A program made the position numbers and the translations under genes. From the NCBI RefSeq assembly GCF_023611925.1, contig NZ_CP091456.1, forward strand, positions 1,240,001 through 1,304,000: 64,000 nt of DNA, read 5' to 3'. The notes beneath the pieces were generated by a model. The model was not told where the DNA came from, searched no databases, and saw only the letters and a program-made list of their open reading frames with translations. This document shows, in pieces, positions 51,640-61,246 of the stretch. Every line of letters starts with the position of its first letter. Within the stretch, counting starts at the first letter, position 1. Source of the stretch: Avibacterium sp. 20-132 (GTDB lineage: Bacteria; Pseudomonadota; Gammaproteobacteria; Enterobacterales; Pasteurellaceae).

Positions 51640-51783
51640 ATGACGCAATTAACCACAAAAAATACGGGTTTATTACAGCAAATCAGTCAAATTATTGAAC
51701 AGGCACGTCATCAGGTTCGCCAAACGGTAAAGTTAGAAAAACAGCTTGAAAAAGCAAGACAAGAGAGCCTAAAACTTAATTAA
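51640..51783 (+). pseudogene. Internally deleted DUF1016 paralogue fragment
   Basis: A 47-residue ORF starting MTQLTTKNTGLLQQISQIIE, followed by QARHQVRQTV, which matches the first ~35 residues of DUF1016 proteins. The end, EKQLEKARQESLKLN, resembles their C-terminal tail. The catalytic domain is absent, as if a large in-frame deletion joined both ends. An AAGGAACGATA ribosome site remains. It may be a relic or a small expressed peptide. It lies 25 bases before glyS. Confidence 0.65.
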
Positions 51784-51808
51784 ATTAAAATGTAATTAGA
51801 GAAACAAA

Positions 51809-53872
51809 ATGACAAAAAATTTCCTCGCCGAAATCGGCACAGAAGAGCTACCACCGAAGGCTCTGAAAAAATTAGCGGTGGCATTTAAAGAGAATGTGGA
51901 GCAAGAGCTTCATCAAGCAGGTTTAGCCTTTGATGAAGTTCAGTGGTTTGCCGCCCCACGCCGTTTAGCGGTGAAAGTGTTGGGATTAGTGGAAGCACAG
52001 CCAAGTAAAGAAGTGGAAAAACGTGGGCCGGCAATCTCGGCTGCTTTTGATGCAGAAGGCAAGCCAACCAAAGCCGCAGAAGGCTGGGCGCGTGGTTGTG
52101 GTATTAGTGTGGAACAGGCGGATCGTTTGGTAACTGATAAAGGCGAATGGTTAGTCCATCGTGCGGTGATTGAAGGTCAGCCAACTAAAAATCTTCTGCT
52201 TGGTATTATCAGCAATGCCCTTGCGAAATTGCCTATTCCAAAAACGATGCGTTGGGGAGATAAAAGCGAGCAATTTGTTCGTCCTGTGCATACTGTAACC
52301 CTGTTATTGGGAGATGAGCTGATTGCGGGCGAAATTCTTGGCGTTGCCAGTGGTAAAACCATTCGTGGACACCGTTTTTTAGGTGAGCAAGAATTTACCA
52401 TTGAAAATGCCGATCAGTATCCGCAAATTTTAGAACAAAAAGGCAGTGTCATCGCCGATTTTGAACGCCGTAAAGCGATTATTTTGGAAAATTCACAACA
52501 AAAAGCCACCGCACTTGGTGGTGTAGCGGATATTGAAGAAAGTTTACTTGACGAAGTTACCGCATTAGTAGAATTTCCAAATGTGCTGACCGCGAAATTT
52601 GAAGAACGTTTTCTTGCTGTGCCAGCAGAAGCCTTGGTTTACACAATGAAAGGGGATCAAAAATACTTCCCAATTTACGATAAAAACGGCAAATTATTAC
52701 CGCACTTTATTTTTGTTTCTAACATTAATCCAAACGATCCAAGCAAGATTATTGAAGGAAATGAAAAAGTGGTACGCCCACGTTTAACTGACGCAGAATT
52801 CTTCTTCAAAACCGATTTAAAACAGCGTTTAGAAGATAATCTACCTCGTTTGAAAACCGTCTTGTTCCAACAGCAGCTCGGGACGTTATTTGATAAAACA
52901 CAACGTATTGAAAAATTGAGCGGTGAAATTGCGGCACAAATTGGTGCTGATGTAAGCAAAGCAGAGCGTGCAGGCTTACTATCAAAATGTGATTTAATGA
53001 CCAATATGGTGTTTGAATTTACTGATACACAAGGTGTAATGGGAATGCATTACGCACGTCATGATGGTGAAGATGAAGAGGTGGCCGTTGCGTTAAATGA
53101 GCAATATATGCCACGTTTTGCCGGTGATGAATTACCGCATTCCTTAGTGGCCTGTTCTGTGGCATTAGCGGATAAATTAGACACCTTAACGGGGATTTTT
53201 GGCATTGGTCAGCATCCAAAGGGCGATAAAGATCCATTTGCTTTACGCCGTGCGGCATTGGGTGTGTTACGTATCATTGTAGAGAAAAAATTACCTCTTG
53301 ATTTAACCGATTTAGTGCAAAAATCCACCGCACTTTTCGGCGATAAATTAACCAATGGCAATGTTGTAGAGGATGTTGTGGACTTTATGCTAGGTCGCTT
53401 CCGTGCTTGGTATCAAGAAGAAGGCATCGCTGTTGATGTCATTCAAGCAGTACTTGCCCGTCGCCCTACCCGTCCTGCTGATTTTGATGCGCGAGTAAGA
53501 GCAGTGGCACATTTCCGTACCCTTGAGGCAGCAGAAGCCTTAGCCGCCGCGAATAAGCGTGTAAGCAATATTTTGGCTAAAGCAGAGGGTGAAATTGGTG
53601 AAATCCAGTTAGATCGTTGTGTTGAGCCAGAAGAAAAAGCATTAGCGCAAAGCGTACTCGCGTTACAAAGTGAAGTGCAACCACTTATTGCGGAGGGAGA
53701 CTACGTAGCGGTGTTAGATAAATTGGCAAATTTACGCCAGCCAGTGGATAACTTCTTTGAGAAAGTGATGGTAAATGCCGAAGATCCGCAACTTCGCCAA
53801 AATCGTTTAGCCATTCTGAAAACCTTGCAAGGGTTATTCTTACAAGTAGCAGATATTTCTTTATTGCAATAA
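51809..53872 (+). CDS. glyS: Glycyl-tRNA synthetase beta subunit GlyS
   Basis: Beta subunit, needed for tRNA recognition. 687 residues: [20 protein letters not shown] at the start, [30 protein letters not shown], and an HD-like central part [20 protein letters not shown]. The C-terminal segment contains [18 protein letters not shown] and the anticodon-binding-like tail. It is the last gene of the unit. Confidence 0.97.
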   Translation: MTKNFLAEIGTEELPPKALKKLAVAFKENVEQELHQAGLAFDEVQWFAAPRRLAVKVLGLVEAQPSKEVEKRGPAISAAFDAEGKPTKAAEGWARGCGISVEQADRLVTDKGEWLVHRAVIEGQPTKNLLLGIISNALAKLPIPKTMRWGDKSEQFVRPVHTVTLLLGDELIAGEILGVASGKTIRGHRFLGEQEFTIENADQYPQILEQKGSVIADFERRKAIILENSQQKATALGGVADIEESLLDEVTALVEFPNVLTAKFEERFLAVPAEALVYTMKGDQKYFPIYDKNGKLLPHFIFVSNINPNDPSKIIEGNEKVVRPRLTDAEFFFKTDLKQRLEDNLPRLKTVLFQQQLGTLFDKTQRIEKLSGEIAAQIGADVSKAERAGLLSKCDLMTNMVFEFTDTQGVMGMHYARHDGEDEEVAVALNEQYMPRFAGDELPHSLVACSVALADKLDTLTGIFGIGQHPKGDKDPFALRRAALGVLRIIVEKKLPLDLTDLVQKSTALFGDKLTNGNVVEDVVDFMLGRFRAWYQEEGIAVDVIQAVLARRPTRPADFDARVRAVAHFRTLEAAEALAAANKRVSNILAKAEGEIGEIQLDRCVEPEEKALAQSVLALQSEVQPLIAEGDYVAVLDKLANLRQPVDNFFEKVMVNAEDPQLRQNRLAILKTLQGLFLQVADISLLQ

Positions 53873-53887
53873 CTTGTCTTTTTAATG

Positions 53888-53920
53888 TCGCCCCGCTTTC
53901 TAAAGTGCGGGGCTTTTTTT
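53888..53920 (+). terminator. glyS terminator
   Basis: GCCCCGC (53890-53896) pairs with GCGGGGC (53907-53913), followed by seven T residues. An uptake signal lies in the loop and 3' arm. Confidence 0.93.
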
Positions 53921-53991
53921 CTAAATTTTTCTAAAAAAATCACCGCACTTTAAATTATCCATAAGCAGGTCATATCCCTATCTTATTGATA

Positions 53992-54420
53992 TTATAAATA
54001 AGAAATAAAAGGAATGTTTTCTGATGAGTGGGCGCGAATGACTTTCCGTAATGGATACTGATTCAGACTTTGGTAAAACTGTTCTAACGCATTATCAAGC
54101 AAATGTTTCAGTTGGCATTGGGGCTGTAATCCACATTTTGGTGAGAGGCAATTTACAAGGGGATCATTGCCTTGAAAAGTGCGTAGCATTTCACCGAGAG
54201 GAAGATCAAGCGTATTTTCTGCTAAGCGAATTCCGCCCCCTTTACCACGACTAGTGATGAGCCATTGCTGTTTCGCCATAAAATGCACAATTTTCACTAA
54301 ATGATTTTGTGAGAGTTGAAGCGCATTAGCAAGGCTTGCGATTGTGTGGCTTTGCGCTTGCTGACGAGCAAGGTAAATTAACACACGGAAACCATAATCA
54401 GTAAATTTATTAATTTGCAT
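53992..54420 (-). CDS. nsrR: Nitric-oxide-sensing repressor NsrR (Rrf2 family)
   Basis: 142 residues. The winged-helix N-terminus MQINKFTDYGFRVLIYLARQ is typical of Rrf2 regulators, with RGKGGGIRLAENTLDLPLGE following. Three cysteines in NCLSPKCGLQPQCQLK give the iron-sulfur cluster spacing of NsrR (Cys-x5-Cys-x5-Cys). NO damages the cluster and lifts repression. It diverges from hmp, with a near-consensus operator between them. Confidence 0.93.
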   Translation of the reverse strand: MQINKFTDYGFRVLIYLARQQAQSHTIASLANALQLSQNHLVKIVHFMAKQQWLITSRGKGGGIRLAENTLDLPLGEMLRTFQGNDPLVNCLSPKCGLQPQCQLKHLLDNALEQFYQSLNQYPLRKVIRAHSSENIPFISYL

Positions 54421-54496
54421 TTCAACTCCTTAGGTGGATTATTGTAGTCTATTTCACCACTTCTCGCTAGATTATCGCGTATTCATAAATAATCGC

Positions 54497-54525
54497 TTGC
54501 CAGCCTAACATTAAAAATGTATTTT
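54497..54525 (+). promoter_or_regulatory. Predicted hmp promoter
   Basis: TTGCCA (54497-54502), a 17-base spacer and TATTTT (54520-54525). The -10 lies inside the NsrR palindrome, so repressor binding would exclude RNA polymerase. Confidence 0.55.
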
Positions 54526-54539
54526 AAATACATTTTTAA
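54511..54539. promoter_or_regulatory. NsrR operator palindrome upstream of hmp
   Basis: TTAAAAATGTATTT and AAATACATTTTTAA flank a single central T at 54525, a perfect 14-1-14 inverted repeat. The core ATGTATTT-N-AAATACAT matches the NsrR consensus 11-1-11 pattern with one symmetrical substitution. Confidence 0.88.
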
Positions 54540-54559
54540 TAAACGAAAAAGGAATGTTT

Positions 54560-55759
54560 ATGTCATTAACAGCAAATCAAATTGAATTAGTGAAAGCGAC
54601 TGTGCCAGTGCTACGTGAAAATGGTGTTGCACTGACTTCTTATTTTTACAACAGAATGCTGACCAATCACCCAGAATTAAAACAAGTATTTAATCTTGGT
54701 CATCAACGCAGTGGCGCACAAGCCCGTTCTTTAGCTAATGCGGTATTAGCTTATGCAGAAAATATTGAAAATCCCGCTGTGTTATTGCCTGCCGTTGAAT
54801 TAATGGCACATAAACACGTGAGTTTGGATATTCAAGCACCTGACTATGCTATTGTAGGTAACAACTTACTTCATTCTATTAGTGAAGTGTTGCAAATTTC
54901 AATGGACGATCCATTAATTGAAGCTTGGACTGTAGCTTATAACCAATTAGCAGATATTCTGATTAGCACAGAAAAAGCCATTTATGATGAACACCAACAA
55001 ACAAAAGGAAGTTGGCTAGGTTGGCGTAAATTTAAAATTGCGAAAAAAGTGGCAGAAAGCAGTGAAATTACGTCTTTTTATTTACAGCCTGTCGATGGGG
55101 GCGCATTGCCAACTTATAAAGCGGGGCAATATATTTCAGTGCGTGTTTTTGTCGAAGAATTAGGGTTAAAACAACCTCGTCAATATACGCTTTCAGATAA
55201 TCCAAAAACAGATTATTTACGTATTTCTGTAAAACGTGAAGATCCAAAAGGTGAACTTGCAGGCGGTTGGGTTTCAAACACCTTGCATCAGTTAAAAGAA
55301 GGCGATGAGATTGAAGCCACTGCTCCAACAGGTAATTTCTTCTTGGTTGATAGCCATAAGCCGAATGTATTTATTAGTGGTGGTGTTGGCTTAACCCCTA
55401 TGATTGCAATGCTTAACCAGCTTGTAGAACAAAATGTACCTGAAAAAGTAAGCTTTATCCACGCCTGTCGTAATGCTGATGTGCATGCTATGAAAAATCA
55501 TATTGATAGTGTAAAAGCACAGTATCCGAATGTCAGTACGTTTACCGTTTATGAAGTGGAAGACGAACAAGCTGATGCAACAGGTCGTCTAAATTTAAGC
55601 CAAATTCCAACCGCACTTTTACCTAAAGAGGCGGATTACTATTTATGCGGTCCAATGGCATTTATGCAAGCACAGTACAATGCTTTAGTTGAGTTAGGCG
55701 TGCCAGTAGCGCAAATTCATTTTGAGGCATTTAATACGGGCGGTGTCAAGTTAGACTAA
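54560..55759 (+). CDS. hmp: Flavohemoprotein Hmp (nitric oxide dioxygenase)
   Basis: A 399-residue cytoplasmic enzyme turning NO plus O2 into nitrate. N-terminal globin domain with distal Tyr in ALTSYFYNRML and proximal His in ELMAHKHVSLDIQAPDY. The middle FAD domain has GQYISVRVF and RQYTLSDNPKTDYLRISVKR, and the C-terminal NAD domain has ISGGVGLTPMIAML and YYLCGPMAFMQ. The ATG at 54560 has AAGGA six bases upstream; an in-frame ATG at 54554 is too close to it. Confidence 0.96.
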   Translation: MSLTANQIELVKATVPVLRENGVALTSYFYNRMLTNHPELKQVFNLGHQRSGAQARSLANAVLAYAENIENPAVLLPAVELMAHKHVSLDIQAPDYAIVGNNLLHSISEVLQISMDDPLIEAWTVAYNQLADILISTEKAIYDEHQQTKGSWLGWRKFKIAKKVAESSEITSFYLQPVDGGALPTYKAGQYISVRVFVEELGLKQPRQYTLSDNPKTDYLRISVKREDPKGELAGGWVSNTLHQLKEGDEIEATAPTGNFFLVDSHKPNVFISGGVGLTPMIAMLNQLVEQNVPEKVSFIHACRNADVHAMKNHIDSVKAQYPNVSTFTVYEVEDEQADATGRLNLSQIPTALLPKEADYYLCGPMAFMQAQYNALVELGVPVAQIHFEAFNTGGVKLD

Positions 55760-55784
55760 TATTTTGGCGTTAATACATATATAG

Positions 55785-55818
55785 GGCTGGATAGGAATAT
55801 CCAGCCTTATTTTTTTAT
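55785..55818 (+). terminator. hmp terminator
   Basis: GGCTGGATA (55785-55793) pairs with TATCCAGCC (55798-55806), followed by TTATTTTTTT. Confidence 0.92.
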
Positions 55819-56117
55819 AGCTGATTTATCTGGTTATAAAAAATGGTATGTTATTTATCTATTGTATGGGACGAAAGAGCCTAAGCTGTGGGAAAATGCT
55901 ATTAATAACTAAAATTCAACATATAGGAAGGTAAGCTATGATAAGCAAATTGAATGATGATAAAAATCGACCATACAATAAATCGAACTATAAATAGTAT
56001 ATAGTTTTTAAACAAAAACGATTTGTAGCCTTTTAGGCAAAGGTGAGTGAATAAGGATAAGCTGAGAAAAATTATTCACTTGCCTCTGTTGAGGACATAA
56101 CAATTTAGAGATAAAGT
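55819..56117. other. Intergenic region after hmp holding a tiny ORF
   Basis: About 300 bases between the hmp and cysS terminators. A 19-residue plus-strand ORF at 55938-55997 (MISKLNDDKNRPYNKSNYK) has a strong AGGAAGG ribosome site. Upstream, a run of codons ending WENAINN (stop near 55912) is open in the hmp frame. Neither is recognisable, and both could be chance or remnants of a decayed gene. Confidence 0.4.
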
Positions 56118-56148
56118 CTAAAAATCCGCACGTTTTACGTGCGGATGT
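56118..56148 (-). terminator. cysS terminator
   Basis: On the minus strand ATCCGCACG pairs with CGTGCGGAT around a 5-base loop, followed by TTTTTAG. Confidence 0.9.
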
Positions 56149-56160
56149 GATTATCAAGGT

Positions 56161-57540
56161 TTATTGCTTACGCCACGTTGTGCCATTTGCACCGTCTTCT
56201 AATACAATGCCCATTGCATTGAGTTGATCGCGGGCTTCATCAGCGGCAGCCCAGTTTTTAGTTGCTCGGGCTTCGTTGCGTTGTTTAATTAAGGCTTCGA
56301 TTTTGGCGACTTCGTCATCGTCAGCGCCAGCTTGTAAGAAACGTTCAGGGGATTGCTGTAATAAGCCTAAAATATCGCCTAACTCACGCAAACGGGCGGC
56401 AAGTTGAGAGGCTTTGATTTTATCTTCCCCTTTCAATTTATTGATTTCACGCGCCATTTCAAAGAGTACAGAGAGGGCATTTGGTGTGTTGAAATCATCA
56501 TCCATCGCTTCTTTAAATTGTGCGACAAATGGTTCGCCACCTTGCGGGGTAACATTCGGATCGGTATCACGTAATGCCGTGTATAAACGCTCTAATGCGC
56601 CTTGTGCAAGGTTAAGATTTTCTTCACTGTAATTGAGCTGGCTACGATAATGGGCAGTGAGTAAGAAATAACGTACCACTTCGCCGTGATAATGATTTAA
56701 TACATCGCGAATGGTAAAGAAGTTGCCGAGGGATTTCGACATCTTTTCTTTATCCACCATAATCATTCCTGAGTGAATCCAGTAATTGACGTATTCGCCA
56801 TCGTGCGCACAGCAAGATTGCGCAATTTCATTTTCGTGGTGTGGGAACATTAAATCTGAGCCACCACCGTGAATATCAAAATGATCCCCAAGTTGTTTAC
56901 TATTCATTGCTGAGCATTCAATATGCCAACCCGGGCGACCTTTTCCCCACGGAGAATCCCAACTTGGTTCATTGGGTTTAGACATTTTCCATAACACAAA
57001 ATCCATTGGGTTTTTCTTGATTTCAGAAATTTCAATCCTTGCCCCGGCTTGTAATTGAGTGAGATCTTGGCGAGAAAGTTTGCCATACTGTGGGAAACTT
57101 TCTATATCGAACATCACATCGCCATTTTCTGCTACATAAGCGTGGCCACGTTGAATTAATTTTTCAACAATATCAATAATTTCAGGAATATGATGGGTGG
57201 CTCTTGGTTCAATATTTGGGCGTAAAATGTTGAGCGCATCAAAGTCACGATACATTTCAGCGACCATTCGATCCACTAATTGCTCACAGGTTTCTTTATT
57301 TTCTAATGCGCGTTTAATGATCTTGTCATCCACATCGGTAATGTTGCGTACATAAGTGAGATCGTAACCCAAATAGCGTAAATAACGCGCAATCACATCA
57401 AAACAAACAAAAGTGCGTCCGTGTCCGATATGGCATAAATCATAAACGGTAACACCGCACACATACATTCCTACTTTATTGGCTTCAATGGGAGTAAAAA
57501 TTTCTTTCTCTCGGCTTAATGTATTGAAAATTTTTAGCAT
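56161..57540 (-). CDS. cysS: Cysteinyl-tRNA synthetase CysS
   Basis: 459-residue class I synthetase. [20 protein letters not shown] holds the HIGH motif and first zinc Cys (Cys28 region), [20 protein letters not shown] holds another zinc ligand, and [10 protein letters not shown] is the KMSKS loop. [20 protein letters not shown] is also conserved. It diverges from ppiB. Confidence 0.98.
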   Translation of the reverse strand: MLKIFNTLSREKEIFTPIEANKVGMYVCGVTVYDLCHIGHGRTFVCFDVIARYLRYLGYDLTYVRNITDVDDKIIKRALENKETCEQLVDRMVAEMYRDFDALNILRPNIEPRATHHIPEIIDIVEKLIQRGHAYVAENGDVMFDIESFPQYGKLSRQDLTQLQAGARIEISEIKKNPMDFVLWKMSKPNEPSWDSPWGKGRPGWHIECSAMNSKQLGDHFDIHGGGSDLMFPHHENEIAQSCCAHDGEYVNYWIHSGMIMVDKEKMSKSLGNFFTIRDVLNHYHGEVVRYFLLTAHYRSQLNYSEENLNLAQGALERLYTALRDTDPNVTPQGGEPFVAQFKEAMDDDFNTPNALSVLFEMAREINKLKGEDKIKASQLAARLRELGDILGLLQQSPERFLQAGADDDEVAKIEALIKQRNEARATKNWAAADEARDQLNAMGIVLEDGANGTTWRKQ

Positions 57541-57646
57541 TTGTTTGTTTCTCTTGAAATGATGAATTAGACAAAATAAATGAGCTGGAATTATACCGCA
57601 CTTTTATGAAATAATAACCGCCTTTATCAGTTAGAGGAATATAACG

Positions 57647-58162
57647 ATGACAATGGTTACTTTACACACCAATTTGGGTGATATCAAACTTACTTTAAAT
57701 AGCGAAAAAGCGCCACTTACCAGCGAAAATTTTTTAACCTATTGTAAAAATGGGTTTTATGATAACACAATTTTCCACCGTGTTATTAACGGCTTTATGA
57801 TCCAAGGTGGTGGAATGGAAGCGGGAATGAAGGAAAAAAATACCAATGCGCCCATCAAAAACGAAGCCAATAACGGTTTAAGCAATAAACGTGGGACTAT
57901 CGCAATGGCTCGCACCTCTGATCCGCATTCTGCAACAGCACAGTTTTTTATTAATGTAGCAGATAATACGTTCTTGGATTACCGTTCTAAACAAATGTTT
58001 GGTAAAGAAGTGGTACAAGATTGGGGCTATGCCGTATTTGGTGAAGTTGTGGACGGTATGGATGTCGTAGATAAAATCAAAGGTGTAAAAACCGGCAATA
58101 AAGGCTTCCACCAAGATGTTCCTGTGGACGATATTGTCATTCAGTCTGTTACAGTTGAATAA
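57647..58162 (+). CDS. ppiB: Peptidyl-prolyl cis-trans isomerase B (cyclophilin)
   Basis: A 171-residue cytoplasmic cyclophilin. No signal peptide is present. [17 protein letters not shown] is the catalytic signature with Arg, [20 protein letters not shown] and [19 protein letters not shown] complete the active site. GAGGAA lies seven bases before the ATG. A terminator follows. Confidence 0.97.
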   Translation: MTMVTLHTNLGDIKLTLNSEKAPLTSENFLTYCKNGFYDNTIFHRVINGFMIQGGGMEAGMKEKNTNAPIKNEANNGLSNKRGTIAMARTSDPHSATAQFFINVADNTFLDYRSKQMFGKEVVQDWGYAVFGEVVDGMDVVDKIKGVKTGNKGFHQDVPVDDIVIQSVTVE

Positions 58163-58174
58163 GATTGACGAAAT

Positions 58175-58197
58175 AAAAGGAGGCTTGCCTCCTTTTT
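58175..58197 (+). terminator. ppiB terminator
   Basis: AAAAGGAGGC pairs with GCCTCCTTTT around a TT loop, followed by a further T. Confidence 0.9.
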
Positions 58198-58225
58198 AAC
58201 TTATAGACTTACTTTAGGAATTCTC

Positions 58226-59014
58226 GTGCCATTTTTTGATACTCACACTCATCTTGATTATTTATTGGCTAGCACTCAACAGCCTTTGGCGGAACTGATT
58301 GAAGAAAGCCAACAAGCTGGCGTTGAGAAAATGTTAGTGGTGGCAGTGCAAGCAGAAGATTTTAATAATATTGAAAAACTCACCGCACTTTATCCTAAAC
58401 AGCTTTATTATGGCTTGGGTTTACATCCATTATATATTGCTCGGCATCGCTTAGCAGATTTAGACCTATTGGCGCAGCGGCTTGCTCAGCGTTCTAACAA
58501 TCTGACTGCGGTAGCTGAAATTGGCTTAGAAAAAGGCGTACCTGAGCTATTAACGCCTGCATTATGGCAAAAACAATGCGAATTTTTAGAAGCTCAACTT
58601 CATTTAGCGAAAGACAATCAATTACCAGTGAATTTACATTCACGCAAATCTCACGAGGATCTTTATCGTTTTTTAAAAAACGCCCAACTTAGCATTACGG
58701 GCGTGGTACACGGTTTCTCAGGCAGTTATGAACAAGCCAAACGCTTTGTCGATTTAGGCTATAAAATTGGCGTAGGCGGTGTGATTACCTATGCGCGTGC
58801 GAACAAAACTCGTGAAACCATTAAACGTCTGCCTTTAGATAGCTTATTGCTTGAAACCGACAGCCCGGATATGCCCGTATTTGGTTTTCAAGGTCAGCCC
58901 AATCGCCCAATTCGTATCCGAGAAACCTTCAATGCATTATGTGAATTAAGATCAGAACGTCCCGAAGTCATTGCCGAGCGAATTTGGCAAACTAGTTGTG
59001 AGATGTTTGGATAA
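58226..59014 (+). CDS. yjjV: TatD-family metal-dependent hydrolase (YjjV-like)
   Basis: 262 residues with the TatD signatures: FFDTHTHLDYL (metal ligands) at the start, AVAEIGLEKG, LPVNLHSRKSHEDLYRFL, VVHGFSGSYEQAKRFVDLGY and LLLETDSPDMPVFGFQGQP. The last stretch matches the YjjV subgroup. The start is a GTG at 58226 behind AGGAATTCTC. By family it is a putative deoxyribonuclease or phosphodiesterase. Confidence 0.92.
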   Translation: MPFFDTHTHLDYLLASTQQPLAELIEESQQAGVEKMLVVAVQAEDFNNIEKLTALYPKQLYYGLGLHPLYIARHRLADLDLLAQRLAQRSNNLTAVAEIGLEKGVPELLTPALWQKQCEFLEAQLHLAKDNQLPVNLHSRKSHEDLYRFLKNAQLSITGVVHGFSGSYEQAKRFVDLGYKIGVGGVITYARANKTRETIKRLPLDSLLLETDSPDMPVFGFQGQPNRPIRIRETFNALCELRSERPEVIAERIWQTSCEMFG

Positions 59015-59024
59015 TTTTCTAGCG

Positions 59025-59180
59025 TTAATTTGCTTGGTAATTAATAACTGATTTTGTTCGTTGAGAAACTACTTTATTTTGTGTACCGAAAAGAAAATAA
59101 GCAAGGAAAAGGGAACTCTGAAAAGCTTTTTCTTCATTTCGATAAAATTTTCTTGGCAAAACGTTTGGATTGGGGAATTT
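59025..59180. repeat. Degenerate copy of an intergenic repeat (also at 63335 and 63700)
   Basis: TAATTAATAACTGATTTTG, TTCGTTGAG, ACTACTTTATTTTG, GAAAAGAAAATAAGCAAGG and TTCATTTCGATAAAATTTTC recur in the same order in the 63335 and (inverted) 63700 copies, with many differences. The gap to the LysR gene holds no gene; an uptake signal lies at 59183. Confidence 0.65.
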
Positions 59181-59226
59181 TGAAGTGCGGTGCTTTTTTA
59201 TATTAAAATTTCCCATATGAAACTGT

Positions 59227-60132
59227 TTATTTCACCCTATCTGTCATTTTGTCCACTAAAAACTTAATCACCGCTGCCACGCGTTTTATTTTCTGACTGG
59301 CTTGTGGGTAATAGAGATATACAGGCGGGTAGTTTCTCCAGTAACTTTGTAATATGGGAATAAAGTTGTTTTTATCGGGTAATTGTTGATAAATTGGAGT
59401 GAATAAGCGGCCAATACCCAAACCTGCACGCATACCATCGGCAATAGCGTCTATGTCGTTACAGATAACTGATATAGGCATTTCCACGCTCACACTTTCG
59501 CCATCCTGTTCCAAAATCAGCGGTAAGATTTGTCCAGTGGTGATGAAGCGGTATCCAATCAAACGGTGCTGATGCAAATTATTTCTTTGTGGTTCGCCGT
59601 ATTTTTTCAGGTAGTCTTTGGAAACATATAATCCTTCTTGAAAGGACGGTAATAATTGCCGTGCCACCATATTTTCATCAATTTTATCACTAAAGCGGAT
59701 CCCAAAATCATAGCCTGCTTGCACCAAATCTACGGTACCGTCATAGATAGAAATATCTAAACAAATATGTGGATAAAGTTGGTTAAATTCGGCTAAATAA
59801 GGCTGAATAATCAGGCGGTAAGCAAAACGAGAAAGGGTAATTTTCACCACTCCAGTAGGTTCGTGTTCTTCGCTGATAAGGGTGTTAAAGTTGTGTTCTA
59901 GCTGTGTTATTAATGAACCTGTTTGGCTAAGTAATCGTTGTCCTGCATCTGTTAGTATCACACGGCGAGTATTCCGCCAAAACAGCGGCATATCCATTTT
60001 TTGTTCAAGGAGTTTCAAGGCTTGACTAGCAGAAGGGGTCGTTATTCCTAATATACGCGCTGCTGCGCTGATGCTACCAGCACGAGCGATAGCGTGGAAA
60101 ATACGTAATTGTTGGTAGGTTGAGCTATCCAT
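59227..60132 (-). CDS. LysR-family transcriptional regulator
   Basis: 301 residues: winged HTH (ARAGSISAAARILGITTPSA, SQALKLLEQKMDMPLFWRNT) and a periplasmic-binding-like effector domain (about 90-295), with GVVKITLSRFAYRLIIQPYL. It resembles the LTTR group next to oxidoreductase genes. It diverges from the oxidoreductase at 60240 across 107 bases containing the repeated hexamer AGTCTA near 60171 and 60192. It probably controls that cluster, which is inference from the divergent arrangement. Confidence 0.9.
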   Translation of the reverse strand: MDSSTYQQLRIFHAIARAGSISAAARILGITTPSASQALKLLEQKMDMPLFWRNTRRVILTDAGQRLLSQTGSLITQLEHNFNTLISEEHEPTGVVKITLSRFAYRLIIQPYLAEFNQLYPHICLDISIYDGTVDLVQAGYDFGIRFSDKIDENMVARQLLPSFQEGLYVSKDYLKKYGEPQRNNLHQHRLIGYRFITTGQILPLILEQDGESVSVEMPISVICNDIDAIADGMRAGLGIGRLFTPIYQQLPDKNNFIPILQSYWRNYPPVYLYYPQASQKIKRVAAVIKFLVDKMTDRVK

Positions 60133-60239
60133 TATTAGTTTTTACCTAATTCTGTTTTATTTATTATTAGTCTAGTTTAACCAATGAGGTAAGTCTATAC
60201 TACGCATCAAATTAATTCAGAAAATAATAAGGAATAATA

Positions 60240-60803
60240 ATGAACCCAGTATTAATTATTTCAGGCCACCCTAATTTAGATCATTCCGTGGCGAATCGTG
60301 AAATTCTCACCCAGCTAGAAAAAGCCTTACCGCAGGCAGAAGTTATGCGTCTAGATTTAGTTTATCCAAATTATCAAATTGATGTGGTAGCGGAACAAAA
60401 CCGCTTGCTTAATGCTGACACCATTGTATTGCAGTTTCCTTTTTATTGGTATAGCTATCCAGCGCTGTTGAAAAAATGGGTAGATGATGTATTTGTGTAT
60501 GGCTTTGCACACGGCAGTACAGGTGGCAAATTAGCTGGTAAAAAGTTGCTCATTTCTTTTACCACGGGAGCCGCAGCGGAACAGTATCAACCTGATGGTG
60601 CAATGTGTCATAGTATAGAGCAATTTTTACCTGCATTTAAACAGCTAGCGAACCTTTGTCAAATGCAGTGGTTACCTCCTGTATATTCTAATGGAATGAT
60701 GACGATTCCTAATGTCAGCACAGCGGAACAGCTTGCATTGGTGCGTGAAAAAGCCTTTGCTCACGCAGCGCGTTTATCCAAAATTATTCAAGCCCAGAAT
60801 TAA
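60240..60803 (+). CDS. Flavodoxin-fold NAD(P)H oxidoreductase (KefF/MdaB-type)
   Basis: 187 residues. The flavodoxin-like FMN-binding start PVLIISGHPNLDHSVANREI, FPFYWYSYPALLKKWVDDVF and GKKLLISFTTGAAAEQYQPD match the NAD(P)H quinone reductase family 2 (KefF, YwrO, MdaB). It should reduce quinones or related electrophiles with FMN or FAD. AAGGAATAATA precedes the ATG. First gene of the LysR-linked cluster. Confidence 0.9.
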   Translation: MNPVLIISGHPNLDHSVANREILTQLEKALPQAEVMRLDLVYPNYQIDVVAEQNRLLNADTIVLQFPFYWYSYPALLKKWVDDVFVYGFAHGSTGGKLAGKKLLISFTTGAAAEQYQPDGAMCHSIEQFLPAFKQLANLCQMQWLPPVYSNGMMTIPNVSTAEQLALVREKAFAHAARLSKIIQAQN

Positions 60804-60815
60804 GGAAAGTGCGGT

Positions 60816-61103
60816 ATGTTTTTAGTACAAATTTCATTAGATCCCACAAATAATGTGGTGAATGCTTTGTTAGAGGCGCATCGAGTTTGGCTGAAAAAGT
60901 ATGCAGAGACTGGCGTGTTTCTTTTATTTGGGCCATATGCTGATCACAAAGGGGGAGTCATTCTTGCCCAAGTAGAAAATAAAACCGCTTTGCAGAAGAT
61001 TTTGGCAGAAGATGTGTTTTTTCATAAAAAGTTAGCGGATTATCAGGTTCGTGAGTTTACTGCCAAATTTATCGCAAATGCTTTAATTGAAATGGTGAAT
61101 TAA
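60816..61103 (+). CDS. YciI-family protein
   Basis: A 95-residue ferredoxin-like alpha+beta protein of the YciI (YCII-domain) family. LEAHRVWLKKYAETGVFLLF contains the conserved His (HRxWL) and GPYADHKGGVILAQ the conserved Asp, then the terminal VREFTAKFIANA. Members are suspected small-molecule lyases or dehydrochlorinase-like enzymes; the role is unproven. It lies 12 bases after the oxidoreductase, and its ribosome site overlaps an uptake signal. Confidence 0.85.
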   Translation: MFLVQISLDPTNNVVNALLEAHRVWLKKYAETGVFLLFGPYADHKGGVILAQVENKTALQKILAEDVFFHKKLADYQVREFTAKFIANALIEMVN

Positions 61104-61246
61104 GCGGAATAGTGGAAAATCCAGTTTTTCAGAGGGTAGCATAAAATGCTTATATTGTTTGAAAATAAAAGAGATAAAAATCTCATAAAATTTGACCACA
61201 CTTAATATAAGGTCAATGTATTTTGTTACTAAAATAGGAGCAAAAA

